From positions 1 to 64,000 of the forward strand of contig JWIT01000014.1 in NCBI GenBank assembly GCA_000949895.1: 64,000 nt of DNA, given 5' to 3'. The position numbers and the translations under genes are program-made. The stretch comes from Agrobacterium arsenijevicii (GTDB taxonomy: Bacteria; Pseudomonadota; Alphaproteobacteria; Rhizobiales; Rhizobiaceae). Below, piece after piece: positions 44,610 to 52,254 of this stretch (position 1 is its first letter; each line of letters begins with the position of its first letter). The notes under the pieces are model-generated. The model was not told the DNA's origin. It did not search any database and saw only the letters and a program-made list of their open reading frames with translations.

Positions 44610-45347
44610 ATGGGGCGATTGAATGGAAAGACCTGCTTTGTAACAGGCGCGGCACAGGGGATCGGTCGCGAAGTATTGGACGCTTTCTTGCGAGAGGGCG
44701 CGGTGGTCATTGCCTCTGATATCAACGGAGACGGGTTAAAAGCTCTTGCCGATATCGATGGCGTGACGACAATCGAGCTCGACGTCACCGATCCCGACGC
44801 GGTCCAGGCCACAGCCATACGTTTCCCTGACATATCCGTCCTGGTCAATTGCGCTGGCTACGTCGCAACCGGGACCATCCTGGAATGCTCGTCGAAGCAG
44901 CTTGATCTGAGCCTGCAGGTCAACGTCAAGTCGATGTTCAATACGATCTCCGCGTTCCTCCCGAACATGGCGCAGCGAAGGGCGGGGAGCATCATCAATA
45001 TCGCATCCGTCGTGTCCTCGATCATGGCCGCGCCGGAACGTTTCGCTTACGCGACGAGCAAAGCCGCCGTCGTCGGACTGACCATGTCGGTCGCCCGCGA
45101 TTTTGCCGCGCTTGGCGTGCGCTGCAACGCCATCAGCCCAGGCACGGTCGAAACACCCTCTCTTCACACACGCATGGAAGCGACCGGCGACGCCGAAGAG
45201 GCTCGCAAGAAGTTCGTATCCCGACAACTCATGGGACGCCTAGGGACAGCGGGGGAGATCGCCGCGATCGCCGTGCTGATGGCTTCGGAGGAGGCCACGT
45301 TCATGACCGGTTCCAACATCGTAATTGATGGCGGCATGAGCCTTTAG
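44610..45347 (+). CDS. SDR, 2-keto-3-deoxy-L-fuconate dehydrogenase-like
   Basis: A 245-residue short-chain dehydrogenase with TGAAQGIG near residue 12, NCAGYVATGTIL in place of NNAG, Ser in NIASVVSS and Tyr-x3-Lys in AYATSKAAVV. The short N-terminus (MGRLNGKTCFVTG) and RCNAISPGTVETPSLHTRM closely recall 2-keto-3-deoxy-L-fuconate dehydrogenase, which makes the 2,4-diketo acid that the adjacent FAH-family enzyme would cleave. The start follows AAGGAGG. It is convergent with a TetR gene 1 bp beyond its stop. Confidence 0.87.
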   Translation: MGRLNGKTCFVTGAAQGIGREVLDAFLREGAVVIASDINGDGLKALADIDGVTTIELDVTDPDAVQATAIRFPDISVLVNCAGYVATGTILECSSKQLDLSLQVNVKSMFNTISAFLPNMAQRRAGSIINIASVVSSIMAAPERFAYATSKAAVVGLTMSVARDFAALGVRCNAISPGTVETPSLHTRMEATGDAEEARKKFVSRQLMGRLGTAGEIAAIAVLMASEEATFMTGSNIVIDGGMSL

Positions 45348-45348
45348 A

Positions 45349-45927
45349 CTACGTCTTCGTCAGGAACGTCGAGAGCCGTAAGGCCAGGGCATCGTCGAGT
45401 GGCCTGCCTTGAAGGAGGCGATACCAGAATACACCGTGTAACGCATCCACTGAAAGTTCCAAATCAAGACTATCGCTGAGCTCCCCCCGCGAAATACCAC
45501 TTTTGATGATCGTTGCAGCGATCTCTGCACGCGGCAATACAAAGCGCTCCCGGAAAACTTTCAGAAACGCCTCATCGGTCTGGGCCGACGCGATCAGATT
45601 GCGAATAGCAGGCCCGTCTTTGCCGATAATTCGGAAAAGATTTGCAAGAAAACGCTCAAGCGTTGCCTGGACCGGGCCGCTTTCAATCACCTCATCTTGC
45701 GACGCACTATCAAGAAAAGCGTCAAGCACAAGCTCCGCCTTGCTCGACCAGCGACGATAGATGGTCTGACGCCCCACCCCCGCCGCCGACGCGATCGATG
45801 CAATTGTGACATCTGCATAGCCTTTCTCGCTTACAAGCTTCCTCGTAACTTCAAGCAAAGCCGGCGTGGCCTCTTCATCACGGGGCCGCCCCGCTGACCT
45901 CGCGGGTTGGATTTTATCGGTTTCCAT
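45349..45927 (-). CDS. TetR-family regulator of the adjacent MFS pump
   Basis: A 192-residue TetR protein: helix-turn-helix at about 28-65 (VTIASIASAAGVGRQTIYRR WSSKAELV) and a C-terminal ligand domain of the TetR_C_11-type (LIASAQTDEAFLKVFRERFV, LHGVFWYRLLQGRPLDDALAL). The start at 45927 follows AGGAG. Two palindromes (45941-45958 and 45966-45979) sit between it and the divergent MFS gene. It is clearly paralogous to the TetR protein at 57643-58245. Confidence 0.9.
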   Translation of the reverse strand: METDKIQPARSAGRPRDEEATPALLEVTRKLVSEKGYADVTIASIASAAGVGRQTIYRRWSSKAELVLDAFLDSASQDEVIESGPVQATLERFLANLFRIIGKDGPAIRNLIASAQTDEAFLKVFRERFVLPRAEIAATIIKSGISRGELSDSLDLELSVDALHGVFWYRLLQGRPLDDALALRLSTFLTKT

Positions 45928-45940
45928 ACTTTCTCCTATT

Positions 45941-45979
45941 GCGAGAATGCAGTCTCGCATATATAGAGACTTTAGTCTC
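45941..45979. promoter_or_regulatory. Two TetR-type operators
   Basis: GCGAGA-N6-TCTCGC at 45941-45958 and the perfect 14-bp palindrome GAGACTTTAGTCTC at 45966-45979 share the half-site GAGA/TCTC and lie between the divergent tetR (start 45927) and MFS (start 46014) genes. Binding would block both promoters, the usual autorepressed efflux arrangement. Confidence 0.7.
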
Positions 45980-46013
45980 GTAATTATCAGCAATCAGCGA
46001 CGTATTATCTTTA

Positions 46014-47171
46014 ATGGAGAAGACATTGCAGCAACTCAAGCCCTTAGGAGCCTTGACGCTCCTTTGTGTCGCCTGCCTCACTATCATGGTTGGCTGTGTC
46101 ATTGTTCCCGGCCTGCCGGGGATCGCGAGTGCACTTGGCGTACCATCTGCATCTAGCTGGCTGGTAACACTGCCTTCACTGGGCGTGGCGATATTCGGTC
46201 TCGCGGTCGGTCGACTTATCGAGCGCATAGGGAGCCGTCGGGCCCTCTTAGCAGGATTAGGACTTTACGGTCTCCTCGGTTATGCCGCTGTGTGGATGCA
46301 CGGATACGTCGCCGTTCTCCTCGATCGTTTCCTCTTGGGCGGGGCCACAGCGATTGTCATGTCAGCTGGCACGACGTTGATCTCAGAATTCTTCGACGGA
46401 GACGCTCGGCTCAAGATGATTGCTCGTCAAGGAATGGCGATCGAACTCGGCGGTGTCGTTTTCCTAGCAATTGGCGGAATATTGGCAGGGATCAGCTGGC
46501 AACATCCGTTTCTCCTCTATTTGGTCTCTTGGATATTCGCCGCGATGGTGATCGCCTTCGTGCCGCGTACTCACGAGTCACCACGTTCTGCCGAAGCCAA
46601 TATTTCGATTTCTGCTCCACCGATGTGGGACGTATATTTGGCGGCGACCTGCTCCATGATCGTCTTCTTCGCGGCAGTGATCCTGCTCCCGCAGAAGCTG
46701 GCCGAAATGGGACTAGGCGAAGTTGAAATCGGTTACTTCCTGTCCTTCATATCATTGGTGGCAGTAGGCGCCGCGTTCGCAATTCCATACCTCATAGGAC
46801 CATTGGGAGCCGCCAAAACGTCGATGATTGCCTTTGCTGCATATGCAGCAGGACATCTGATCTTCTTTTCGGCAGGATCGCTTTTGCTGACTATCGTTGG
46901 CGGTGTCCTCGTAGGTTGCGGCTTTGGATTTTCGATACCCCTCGTCAATCATCTCACCATCGAGCGCAGCCCCACAGCACTGAGAGGAAGGCTGCTGGGT
47001 TACTTGTCAGTCGCAATATTCATGGGGCAGTTTCTGTCTGCCTTCATCGAAATGTTGCCCATCTCCCGCGCCGGATTTTTCTTTGTCGCGGCATTGGTCG
47101 CCTTCTTGACGCTGTGTGTCTTTGCGACCAGGACCCGTGTCGAGAAGAGCGCCCGAAATAGTCGTGCATGA
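46014..47171 (+). CDS. MFS efflux transporter
   Basis: A 385-residue major-facilitator protein with 12 hydrophobic segments of the DHA1 drug-efflux type: GRLIERIGSRRALLAGLGLY is the loop 2-3 motif, and PLVNHLTIERSPTALRGRLL the later loop. It lacks an obvious ribosome site (AATGGAGAAG overlaps the start). Its divergent TetR neighbour and shared operators suggest induction by a toxic phenolic or flavonoid, but the substrate is unknown. Confidence 0.87.
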   Translation: MEKTLQQLKPLGALTLLCVACLTIMVGCVIVPGLPGIASALGVPSASSWLVTLPSLGVAIFGLAVGRLIERIGSRRALLAGLGLYGLLGYAAVWMHGYVAVLLDRFLLGGATAIVMSAGTTLISEFFDGDARLKMIARQGMAIELGGVVFLAIGGILAGISWQHPFLLYLVSWIFAAMVIAFVPRTHESPRSAEANISISAPPMWDVYLAATCSMIVFFAAVILLPQKLAEMGLGEVEIGYFLSFISLVAVGAAFAIPYLIGPLGAAKTSMIAFAAYAAGHLIFFSAGSLLLTIVGGVLVGCGFGFSIPLVNHLTIERSPTALRGRLLGYLSVAIFMGQFLSAFIEMLPISRAGFFFVAALVAFLTLCVFATRTRVEKSARNSRA

Positions 47172-47189
47172 ACCTGTTTCGGTCGCGCC

Positions 47190-48116
47190 TCAGCTTTCAG
47201 CGGCGCTTCCTGACTCCCGAGCAACACGAAGTGACGTCTGGATCACATCCCGCATCCAGCGGTGCGCTGGATCGGCATCGTTGGAGCTGTGCCACAAGAG
47301 CGAGATCGGCACTGAAGGCATTTCAAAGGGTGGGCGAGATGTCCTCAGCCCAAGTTGCCGCTCGAAATAACGCGCCAGGCTACCGTGAACGGTTGCCACG
47401 ACGGGCGTGGCCAGAACGATGAATGGGATCGACAGCAGGTGCCTTGTCGTCATGGAAATGCGTCGCGGTTCGTCCATCATGGCAAGCTGGTCACCGACCG
47501 CGTCGCGGCTAGATACTTTCCCAGACAGCCCAACATGGCGCGCTGATAAATATTCGTCCAATCCGATTGGATTGCCGAATTCCAGCAAAGCGCCATTATA
47601 GAGGCAAAGGTAGTCATCGGTATGAAGAAGTTTGCGCTTGTGGTGGATCTGCCCTTCCGAGAACACGCCTACCGCCATGTCGATCATACCCGTGTCGAGT
47701 TCACGCAGGGCGTCCACTTCATCGATACTGCGAAGCTGCAGGCGAATGCCCGGCGCGTCCCGATCCACCCGGCGCAGTATTTCGGGAATGATCAGAACTT
47801 CTGCGGCATCTGGAAGTGCGATTGTAAAGGTCCGCTCGGCGGAGATAGGGTCAAAGGCTGCGGACCGGCTGACCAGCCGATCGATCTCCGTCATGACCTT
47901 CGAGACCGGCTCGACGAGTGTGCGCGCGTAAGGTGTCATGACGAGACCGCCGGCATCCCGCGTGAAGAGCTCGTCCCCCATGGCTTTCCGCAACCGGGCA
48001 AGGTTGTAGCTCATGGCAGACTGGCTGATGCCCAGCTCTTCAGCCGCCTTTGTGACACTTCCGAGAGCTAGGAGCTTTTGCAGGCTGTTCAGAAGGTTGA
48101 GGTCAACGTCCTTCAT
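47190..48116 (-). CDS. LysR-family regulator, NodD-like group
   Basis: A 308-residue LysR regulator: helix-turn-helix MKDVDLNLLNSLQKLLALGS VTKAAEELGISQSAMSYNLARL, then a substrate-binding domain. The phrase DVDLNLL and RKAMGDELFTRDAGGLVMTP place it in the NodD/PcpR-like group, many of which sense phenolics or flavonoids. It is divergent from the Tat-exported PhlG-like hydrolase and the GH1 gene, sharing a 96-bp spacer, so it is their probable activator. Confidence 0.9.
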   Translation of the reverse strand: MKDVDLNLLNSLQKLLALGSVTKAAEELGISQSAMSYNLARLRKAMGDELFTRDAGGLVMTPYARTLVEPVSKVMTEIDRLVSRSAAFDPISAERTFTIALPDAAEVLIIPEILRRVDRDAPGIRLQLRSIDEVDALRELDTGMIDMAVGVFSEGQIHHKRKLLHTDDYLCLYNGALLEFGNPIGLDEYLSARHVGLSGKVSSRDAVGDQLAMMDEPRRISMTTRHLLSIPFIVLATPVVATVHGSLARYFERQLGLRTSRPPFEMPSVPISLLWHSSNDADPAHRWMRDVIQTSLRVARESGSAAES

Positions 48117-48212
48117 CAGTCACATCGATTTCGCAAATTGGTCTCATTTGTTGGACTGATAATCTGTTGGAGAGTAAATTTCAATCACCGCAAATCAACC
48201 AGGAGACACTCG

Positions 48213-49199
48213 ATGACTTCTTTCGGACGCCGTAACCTTCTCAAGGGCATTCCGGCCCTCGCAGCAGGAGCAGCAGGAGCAACCATGTTAAAAGCATCCC
48301 CAACCGAAGCCGCGGATACGATACCCGCTCCTGAAAGCAGCGCTGTCACCTATCTGCCGGTCGCTGCCCAAAAGCAGCTGATTACAAATTCTCAGTTGCT
48401 CAAGGGCAAGGCCTACGAAACATTCTTCAATCCGCAGCTGGTTGTACCGACGCAGGACGCACTCGCTCTGCAAATTGGACCTTTGGACAAAGCAGATTGC
48501 CTGACCCCGAGCGTCGCCGATCTGAATCGCTTGATCGATCCGTCCTACAAGACGCCCAAGCAGGGCTATGCGGTTCTCGATGGTTCGACCGTTTACGTGC
48601 AGAACAGCCTGTTCTTTCCCCGCGCCACTGCCGAGATGTTTCGTTGGTGGTTCACGTGGCACCCGATTGAAAAAGAGCGCTACATGCTCTGGTTCCCGCA
48701 CGCCCATATCGAAAACAGCGTGAAAGACCCTGCCCGCCTCGCTAACAAGAGCCTCAGCTATGAGGATCGGCTCTACGACAATCCGAACTACGTCAAGGAG
48801 CTTGTCGGTCCTCAGGCCATGGAGCTCTTGATCCGCTTCACCGACCCTGCAAAGCTCGGCTTTGACGCTGCAGCCTTCAAGCGCGCCGGCTTTACCGCGA
48901 ATGCGAGCGGCATCGTCGGTCCGGCACAGGCGCCCGACGTCATCAACTCGATGATGATCCACATCGCCCGAGATGTCGAAGGTGGCATGGAACTGGTGAG
49001 CCGGTACTGGATCGGCTCGCACCCGGAGATGCGGCGTTTCGCCGGCGCCGAGAAGGCCGCTGCGATGATGGCGCATGTCGGCTGGAACGACCAACTGGCA
49101 GAGATGACTGCCTACGAGCTTGCCGTTCACGACATGATCGAGTTCAATCACCTGGCCGGTATTCTTCCTGCCTTGTTTGCGCAGTTTAGCGAGGCGTGA
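48213..49199 (+). CDS. Tat-exported PhlG/phloretin hydrolase-like protein
   Basis: A 328-residue protein distantly related to the PhlG-type gene at 33561. It starts with a twin-arginine signal (MTSFGRRNLLKGIPALAAGA) cleaved near TEA-ADT. The shared family features are FRWWFTWHPIEKERYMLWFP HAH (aligning with DWWFGWL...YKLWHPRDH) and the zinc motif HDMIE in YELAVHDMIEFNHLAGILPA LF. It should therefore be a periplasmic zinc hydrolase of an aryl-ketone C-C bond. It has about 60 extra residues in the middle. The secreted beta-glucosidase gene follows after 4 bp, suggesting sequential deglycosylation and C-C cleavage outside the cytoplasm. The ATG follows AGGAG. Confidence 0.75.
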   Translation: MTSFGRRNLLKGIPALAAGAAGATMLKASPTEAADTIPAPESSAVTYLPVAAQKQLITNSQLLKGKAYETFFNPQLVVPTQDALALQIGPLDKADCLTPSVADLNRLIDPSYKTPKQGYAVLDGSTVYVQNSLFFPRATAEMFRWWFTWHPIEKERYMLWFPHAHIENSVKDPARLANKSLSYEDRLYDNPNYVKELVGPQAMELLIRFTDPAKLGFDAAAFKRAGFTANASGIVGPAQAPDVINSMMIHIARDVEGGMELVSRYWIGSHPEMRRFAGAEKAAAMMAHVGWNDQLAEMTAYELAVHDMIEFNHLAGILPALFAQFSEA

Positions 49200-49203
49200 A
49201 GGC

Positions 49204-50682
49204 ATGAGAATGACGAGTAAGATTGCTGCTTCGGCAGGCGTCATAGCTGTCGCCACGACAATGGCTGTGTCGCCGTCCGCCGCGACGGATAAATTCCTCT
49301 GGGGGGCGGCTTCGGCCGCCTACCAGGTCGAAGGATCGACCACCGCAGACGGAAAAGGACCATCTGTCTGGGACGACTATCTCGACCGGCTCCACCTTGC
49401 AGGTCCTGGGATCTCCGGCGCTGTCGCCATCGATTTCTACAATCGAGACCAGCACCTGAAAGACATTGCACTGTTCAAGAAGCTCGGCCTGACCAGTTAT
49501 CGTTTCTCTGTTTCCTGGCCCCGGATTATCCCGGACGGGCTCGGACCAGTGAACCCTGCAGCTATCGCACATTACCGGCAGTTCATATCCGACCTGAAGG
49601 CGGCCGGCATCAAGCCGATGCTCACGCTCTATCACTGGGACATGCCCGCATCGCTTGCGGCTGCCGGCGGGTGGGAAAATCGTGACTCGGTGAAATGGTT
49701 CGAGCGCTATGCCGACGCCATTTTCGCAAATTTTCATGACCAAGTCGATCTGTTCGTGCTGCTGAATGAGCCGTCGGTCGAAAGGGCGACCAAGACGCTT
49801 GCGGAAGCTATCCGCGACAATGGCAAGGGCGACTTCAAGATCCTGCCAGATGCCGACCATATGGCGGTTTCGCTGAAGACCTATAATCACATCTTGCTTG
49901 CCGGAGCTGCGGCAAAGAAAAGCTTCGAGGTCCACGGCTACAAAGGACAGCTTGGCCTTGCGCTGCCTCTATTCCCGACGATCAACGAGGATGGTGCCAG
50001 CGACGCGGACAAGAAGTCCGCTGTCTTGGCGGATGGCGTGCTGAACCGGTGGTTCCTCGACGCCATGTACAAAGGCACCTACCCGCAGGACGTGCTGGAT
50101 ATGGCGTCGGCGCGCGGCCTCGATACGGGTGTCCAGCCGGACGATGCAAAGACGATCGGCGACGCCCATTTCGATTTTCTCGGCGTCAATTTCTATTCGC
50201 CCATGTATGTCAGGCATGGCGCTATGCCCGGGGACGATTTTTCGGCCGAACAATACTTGCCAAAGACGGTCTACTCGGCCTTCAACGGCGCCGTACGCCC
50301 AGACCAGTTCAAAGCGCTGCTCGGTCGCATGAAAAGCGAATACGGCAATCCGCCGGTCTACATCACCGAGAACGGCGCCGGATTTGCCGGAGAAGACGTG
50401 ATGAAGAACGGCAAGGTCGATGACGTCCAGCGATGCCGCTATCTCGTCACCCATATTGCCGCCATGAAGTCAGCGATGTCCGAAGGCGCGGATGTCAGGG
50501 GCTACCACGTCTGGTCGAGCCACGACAATCTTGAGTGGCTCAGCGGATATGCCAGCCGGTTCGGCATGATCTATGTCGATTGGGATACGCAGAAGCGCAC
50601 GCCGAAACTAAGTGCCGACCTCTACGCCCGCGTCATCCGCGGCGACAAGGTGACCGAAGCGGACTGCGTCGCCCGGAACTGA
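49204..50682 (+). CDS. Secreted GH1 beta-glucosidase
   Basis: A 492-residue glycoside hydrolase family 1 enzyme with an N-terminal signal peptide (SKIAASAGVIAVATTMAVSP, SAA-TDKF), unusual because most bacterial GH1 enzymes are cytoplasmic. The acid/base Glu189 is in LFVLLNEPS and the nucleophile Glu389 in VYITENGAGF; the substrate-binding FLWGAASAAYQVEG, HWDMP and WSSHDNLEWLSGYASRFGM are complete. It starts 4 bp after the PhlG-like stop and is probably cotranscribed. It would release glucose from aryl- or alkyl-beta-glucosides in the periplasm. Confidence 0.93.
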   Translation: MRMTSKIAASAGVIAVATTMAVSPSAATDKFLWGAASAAYQVEGSTTADGKGPSVWDDYLDRLHLAGPGISGAVAIDFYNRDQHLKDIALFKKLGLTSYRFSVSWPRIIPDGLGPVNPAAIAHYRQFISDLKAAGIKPMLTLYHWDMPASLAAAGGWENRDSVKWFERYADAIFANFHDQVDLFVLLNEPSVERATKTLAEAIRDNGKGDFKILPDADHMAVSLKTYNHILLAGAAAKKSFEVHGYKGQLGLALPLFPTINEDGASDADKKSAVLADGVLNRWFLDAMYKGTYPQDVLDMASARGLDTGVQPDDAKTIGDAHFDFLGVNFYSPMYVRHGAMPGDDFSAEQYLPKTVYSAFNGAVRPDQFKALLGRMKSEYGNPPVYITENGAGFAGEDVMKNGKVDDVQRCRYLVTHIAAMKSAMSEGADVRGYHVWSSHDNLEWLSGYASRFGMIYVDWDTQKRTPKLSADLYARVIRGDKVTEADCVARN

Positions 50683-50697
50683 GTTTCTGGTCGCGTC

Positions 50698-51030
50698 TTA
50701 CGGTTGGTGCGGCCCGGATCGTGCCATGAAGGAATCGCCCCACTCCTTCATGGCACGCAGAACCGGCCACAGCGTCTTTCCGAACTCCGTCAGCGAGTAT
50801 TCGACCCGAGGCGGCACCTCGGCAAATACCTCCCTGTTGACGATGCCGTCTTCCTCCAACTGCCTCAGTTGCATTGTTATCGAGCGTTGACTTGGATCGC
50901 CTGTCATACGGCGAAGCTCTCCGAACCGCTTGGGACCATCCAGCAGATGGTAGATGATGACAGGTTTCCATTTGCCACCGGCGACGTCGACTGTCGCCTC
51001 CACGGGGCAATTGTATGATTCCTTGGCCAT
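50698..51030 (-). CDS. HxlR-family regulator
   Basis: A 110-residue winged-helix protein of the HxlR/MarR-like type: CPVEATVDVAGGKWKPVIIY HLLDGPKRFGELRRM, then ITMQLRQLEEDGIVNREVF and RVEYSLTEFGKTLWPVL. The Cys near the N-terminus (CPVE) is conserved in quinone- or aldehyde-sensing members (HypR, QorR, YodB). It is divergent from a quinone-oxidoreductase gene and a palindrome lies between them, matching the QorR-qor arrangement. Confidence 0.9.
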   Translation of the reverse strand: MAKESYNCPVEATVDVAGGKWKPVIIYHLLDGPKRFGELRRMTGDPSQRSITMQLRQLEEDGIVNREVFAEVPPRVEYSLTEFGKTLWPVLRAMKEWGDSFMARSGPHQP

Positions 51031-51071
51031 AGAAAATCCCAACAGTGTACTTTTTACCCCTATGCGCAGAA

Positions 51072-51091
51072 ATGTTGCCTAGTTGCAACAT
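51072..51091. promoter_or_regulatory. Palindrome between hxlR and quinone oxidoreductase genes
   Basis: ATGTTGC (51072-51078) and GCAACAT (51085-51091) form a 7-bp inverted repeat with a 6-nt spacer. Its position in the divergent spacer makes it the likely HxlR operator. Confidence 0.6.
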
Positions 51092-51137
51092 GGAACTTTG
51101 AAAAGGTAGTGATCAAGGTACGCAAAGGAGAATTTCA

Positions 51138-52121
51138 ATGAAGGCAGCCTATTACGAAAAGCAGGGCGGACCCGAGGTTTTAACAATCGGCGAACTTCCC
51201 GATCCAGAGCCTGGCCACGGACAGGTCCGCGTAAAGGTCGCGATCTCTGGACTAAACCCGACCGACCTCAAAACACGTGGTGGCTTCGCCGGTGCTCCTA
51301 TGCCCTTCCCGAAGATTGTCCCGCATCAGGATGGCGCGGGAACGATCGATAAGGTCGGTCCAGGCGTTTCGCCGGATCGCATCGGCGAGCGTGTCTGGCT
51401 CTACAAGGCGCAGACCGGACAGCCTTTTGGCACGGCAGCCGAGTACGTTACCCTTCCATCAGAGTACGCTGTTCATCTTGGCGATAAAGCATCCTTCGAG
51501 GTGGGCGCATCGCTCGGTATTGCCGCGATCACCGCGCACCGTTGCCTGTTCGCGGACGGCGATATCAGGGGTCGCCGCGTGCTCGTACAAGGTGGCGGCG
51601 GAGCTGTGGGAACAGCCGCCATTCTTCTTGCAAAATGGGCAGGTGCGGAAGTGGCCGCGACGATCAGCCGCGACGAGCAGGCAAAGGTCGCCAGCTCCGC
51701 GGGCGCAGACCTGATCATCAATCGCAAGACAGATGACATTCCGGCCAGGATCAAGGAATGGACGAACGGACGTGGCGTCGACCGTATCGTCGATGTCGAC
51801 ATGGCAGCAAACATTGATACCGATATTGCCTGCCTTGCACCAAGCGGCGTCGTCACTGCCTATGCGACGGAGGACCCGCAGGTTCGCCTGTCCATGCCGT
51901 TTCTGAAAACGATGTTCGGTGGGTATGCGTTCCGCTTCGTGTTCTTCTACTCGATTCCGGATGATGCTTTCCGTCAGGCTGTCAGGGAGGTATCGGCTTG
52001 CGTTGCGGCTGGTGCGTATCAGCCCGCTGTGGGATTGACCGTTTCGCTCGACAGGATCGCGGAGGCACATGCGGCTCAGGCAGCAGGCTCGGTCGTCGGC
52101 AAGATACTGGTTACTCTCTAA
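51138..52121 (+). CDS. Zinc-free medium-chain quinone oxidoreductase
   Basis: A 327-residue MDR-family enzyme: GroES-like N-domain (GLNPTDLKTRGG, PHQDGAGTIDKVGPGVSPDR IGERVWLY), Rossmann motif VLVQGGGGAVGTAAILLAKW and C-terminal AHAAQAAGSVVGKILVTL. Cys/His ligands of zinc alcohol dehydrogenases are missing. It probably reduces quinones or reactive enones with NADPH. Under HxlR-type control it may protect against quinones formed from polyphenols. AGGAG precedes the ATG. Confidence 0.9.
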   Translation: MKAAYYEKQGGPEVLTIGELPDPEPGHGQVRVKVAISGLNPTDLKTRGGFAGAPMPFPKIVPHQDGAGTIDKVGPGVSPDRIGERVWLYKAQTGQPFGTAAEYVTLPSEYAVHLGDKASFEVGASLGIAAITAHRCLFADGDIRGRRVLVQGGGGAVGTAAILLAKWAGAEVAATISRDEQAKVASSAGADLIINRKTDDIPARIKEWTNGRGVDRIVDVDMAANIDTDIACLAPSGVVTAYATEDPQVRLSMPFLKTMFGGYAFRFVFFYSIPDDAFRQAVREVSACVAAGAYQPAVGLTVSLDRIAEAHAAQAAGSVVGKILVTL

Positions 52122-52254
52122 TAGTCTGTGCTGGGTCGAAGAGATTGCCATTTGAACCCAGCGACATAAGATCCGCCTTTCCGACGACACGAGGACCATC
52201 GGAAAGTAGCGCAGTTACATCGCTCGCAAGTTTGGTAAGATGGAGGAGAAACTT

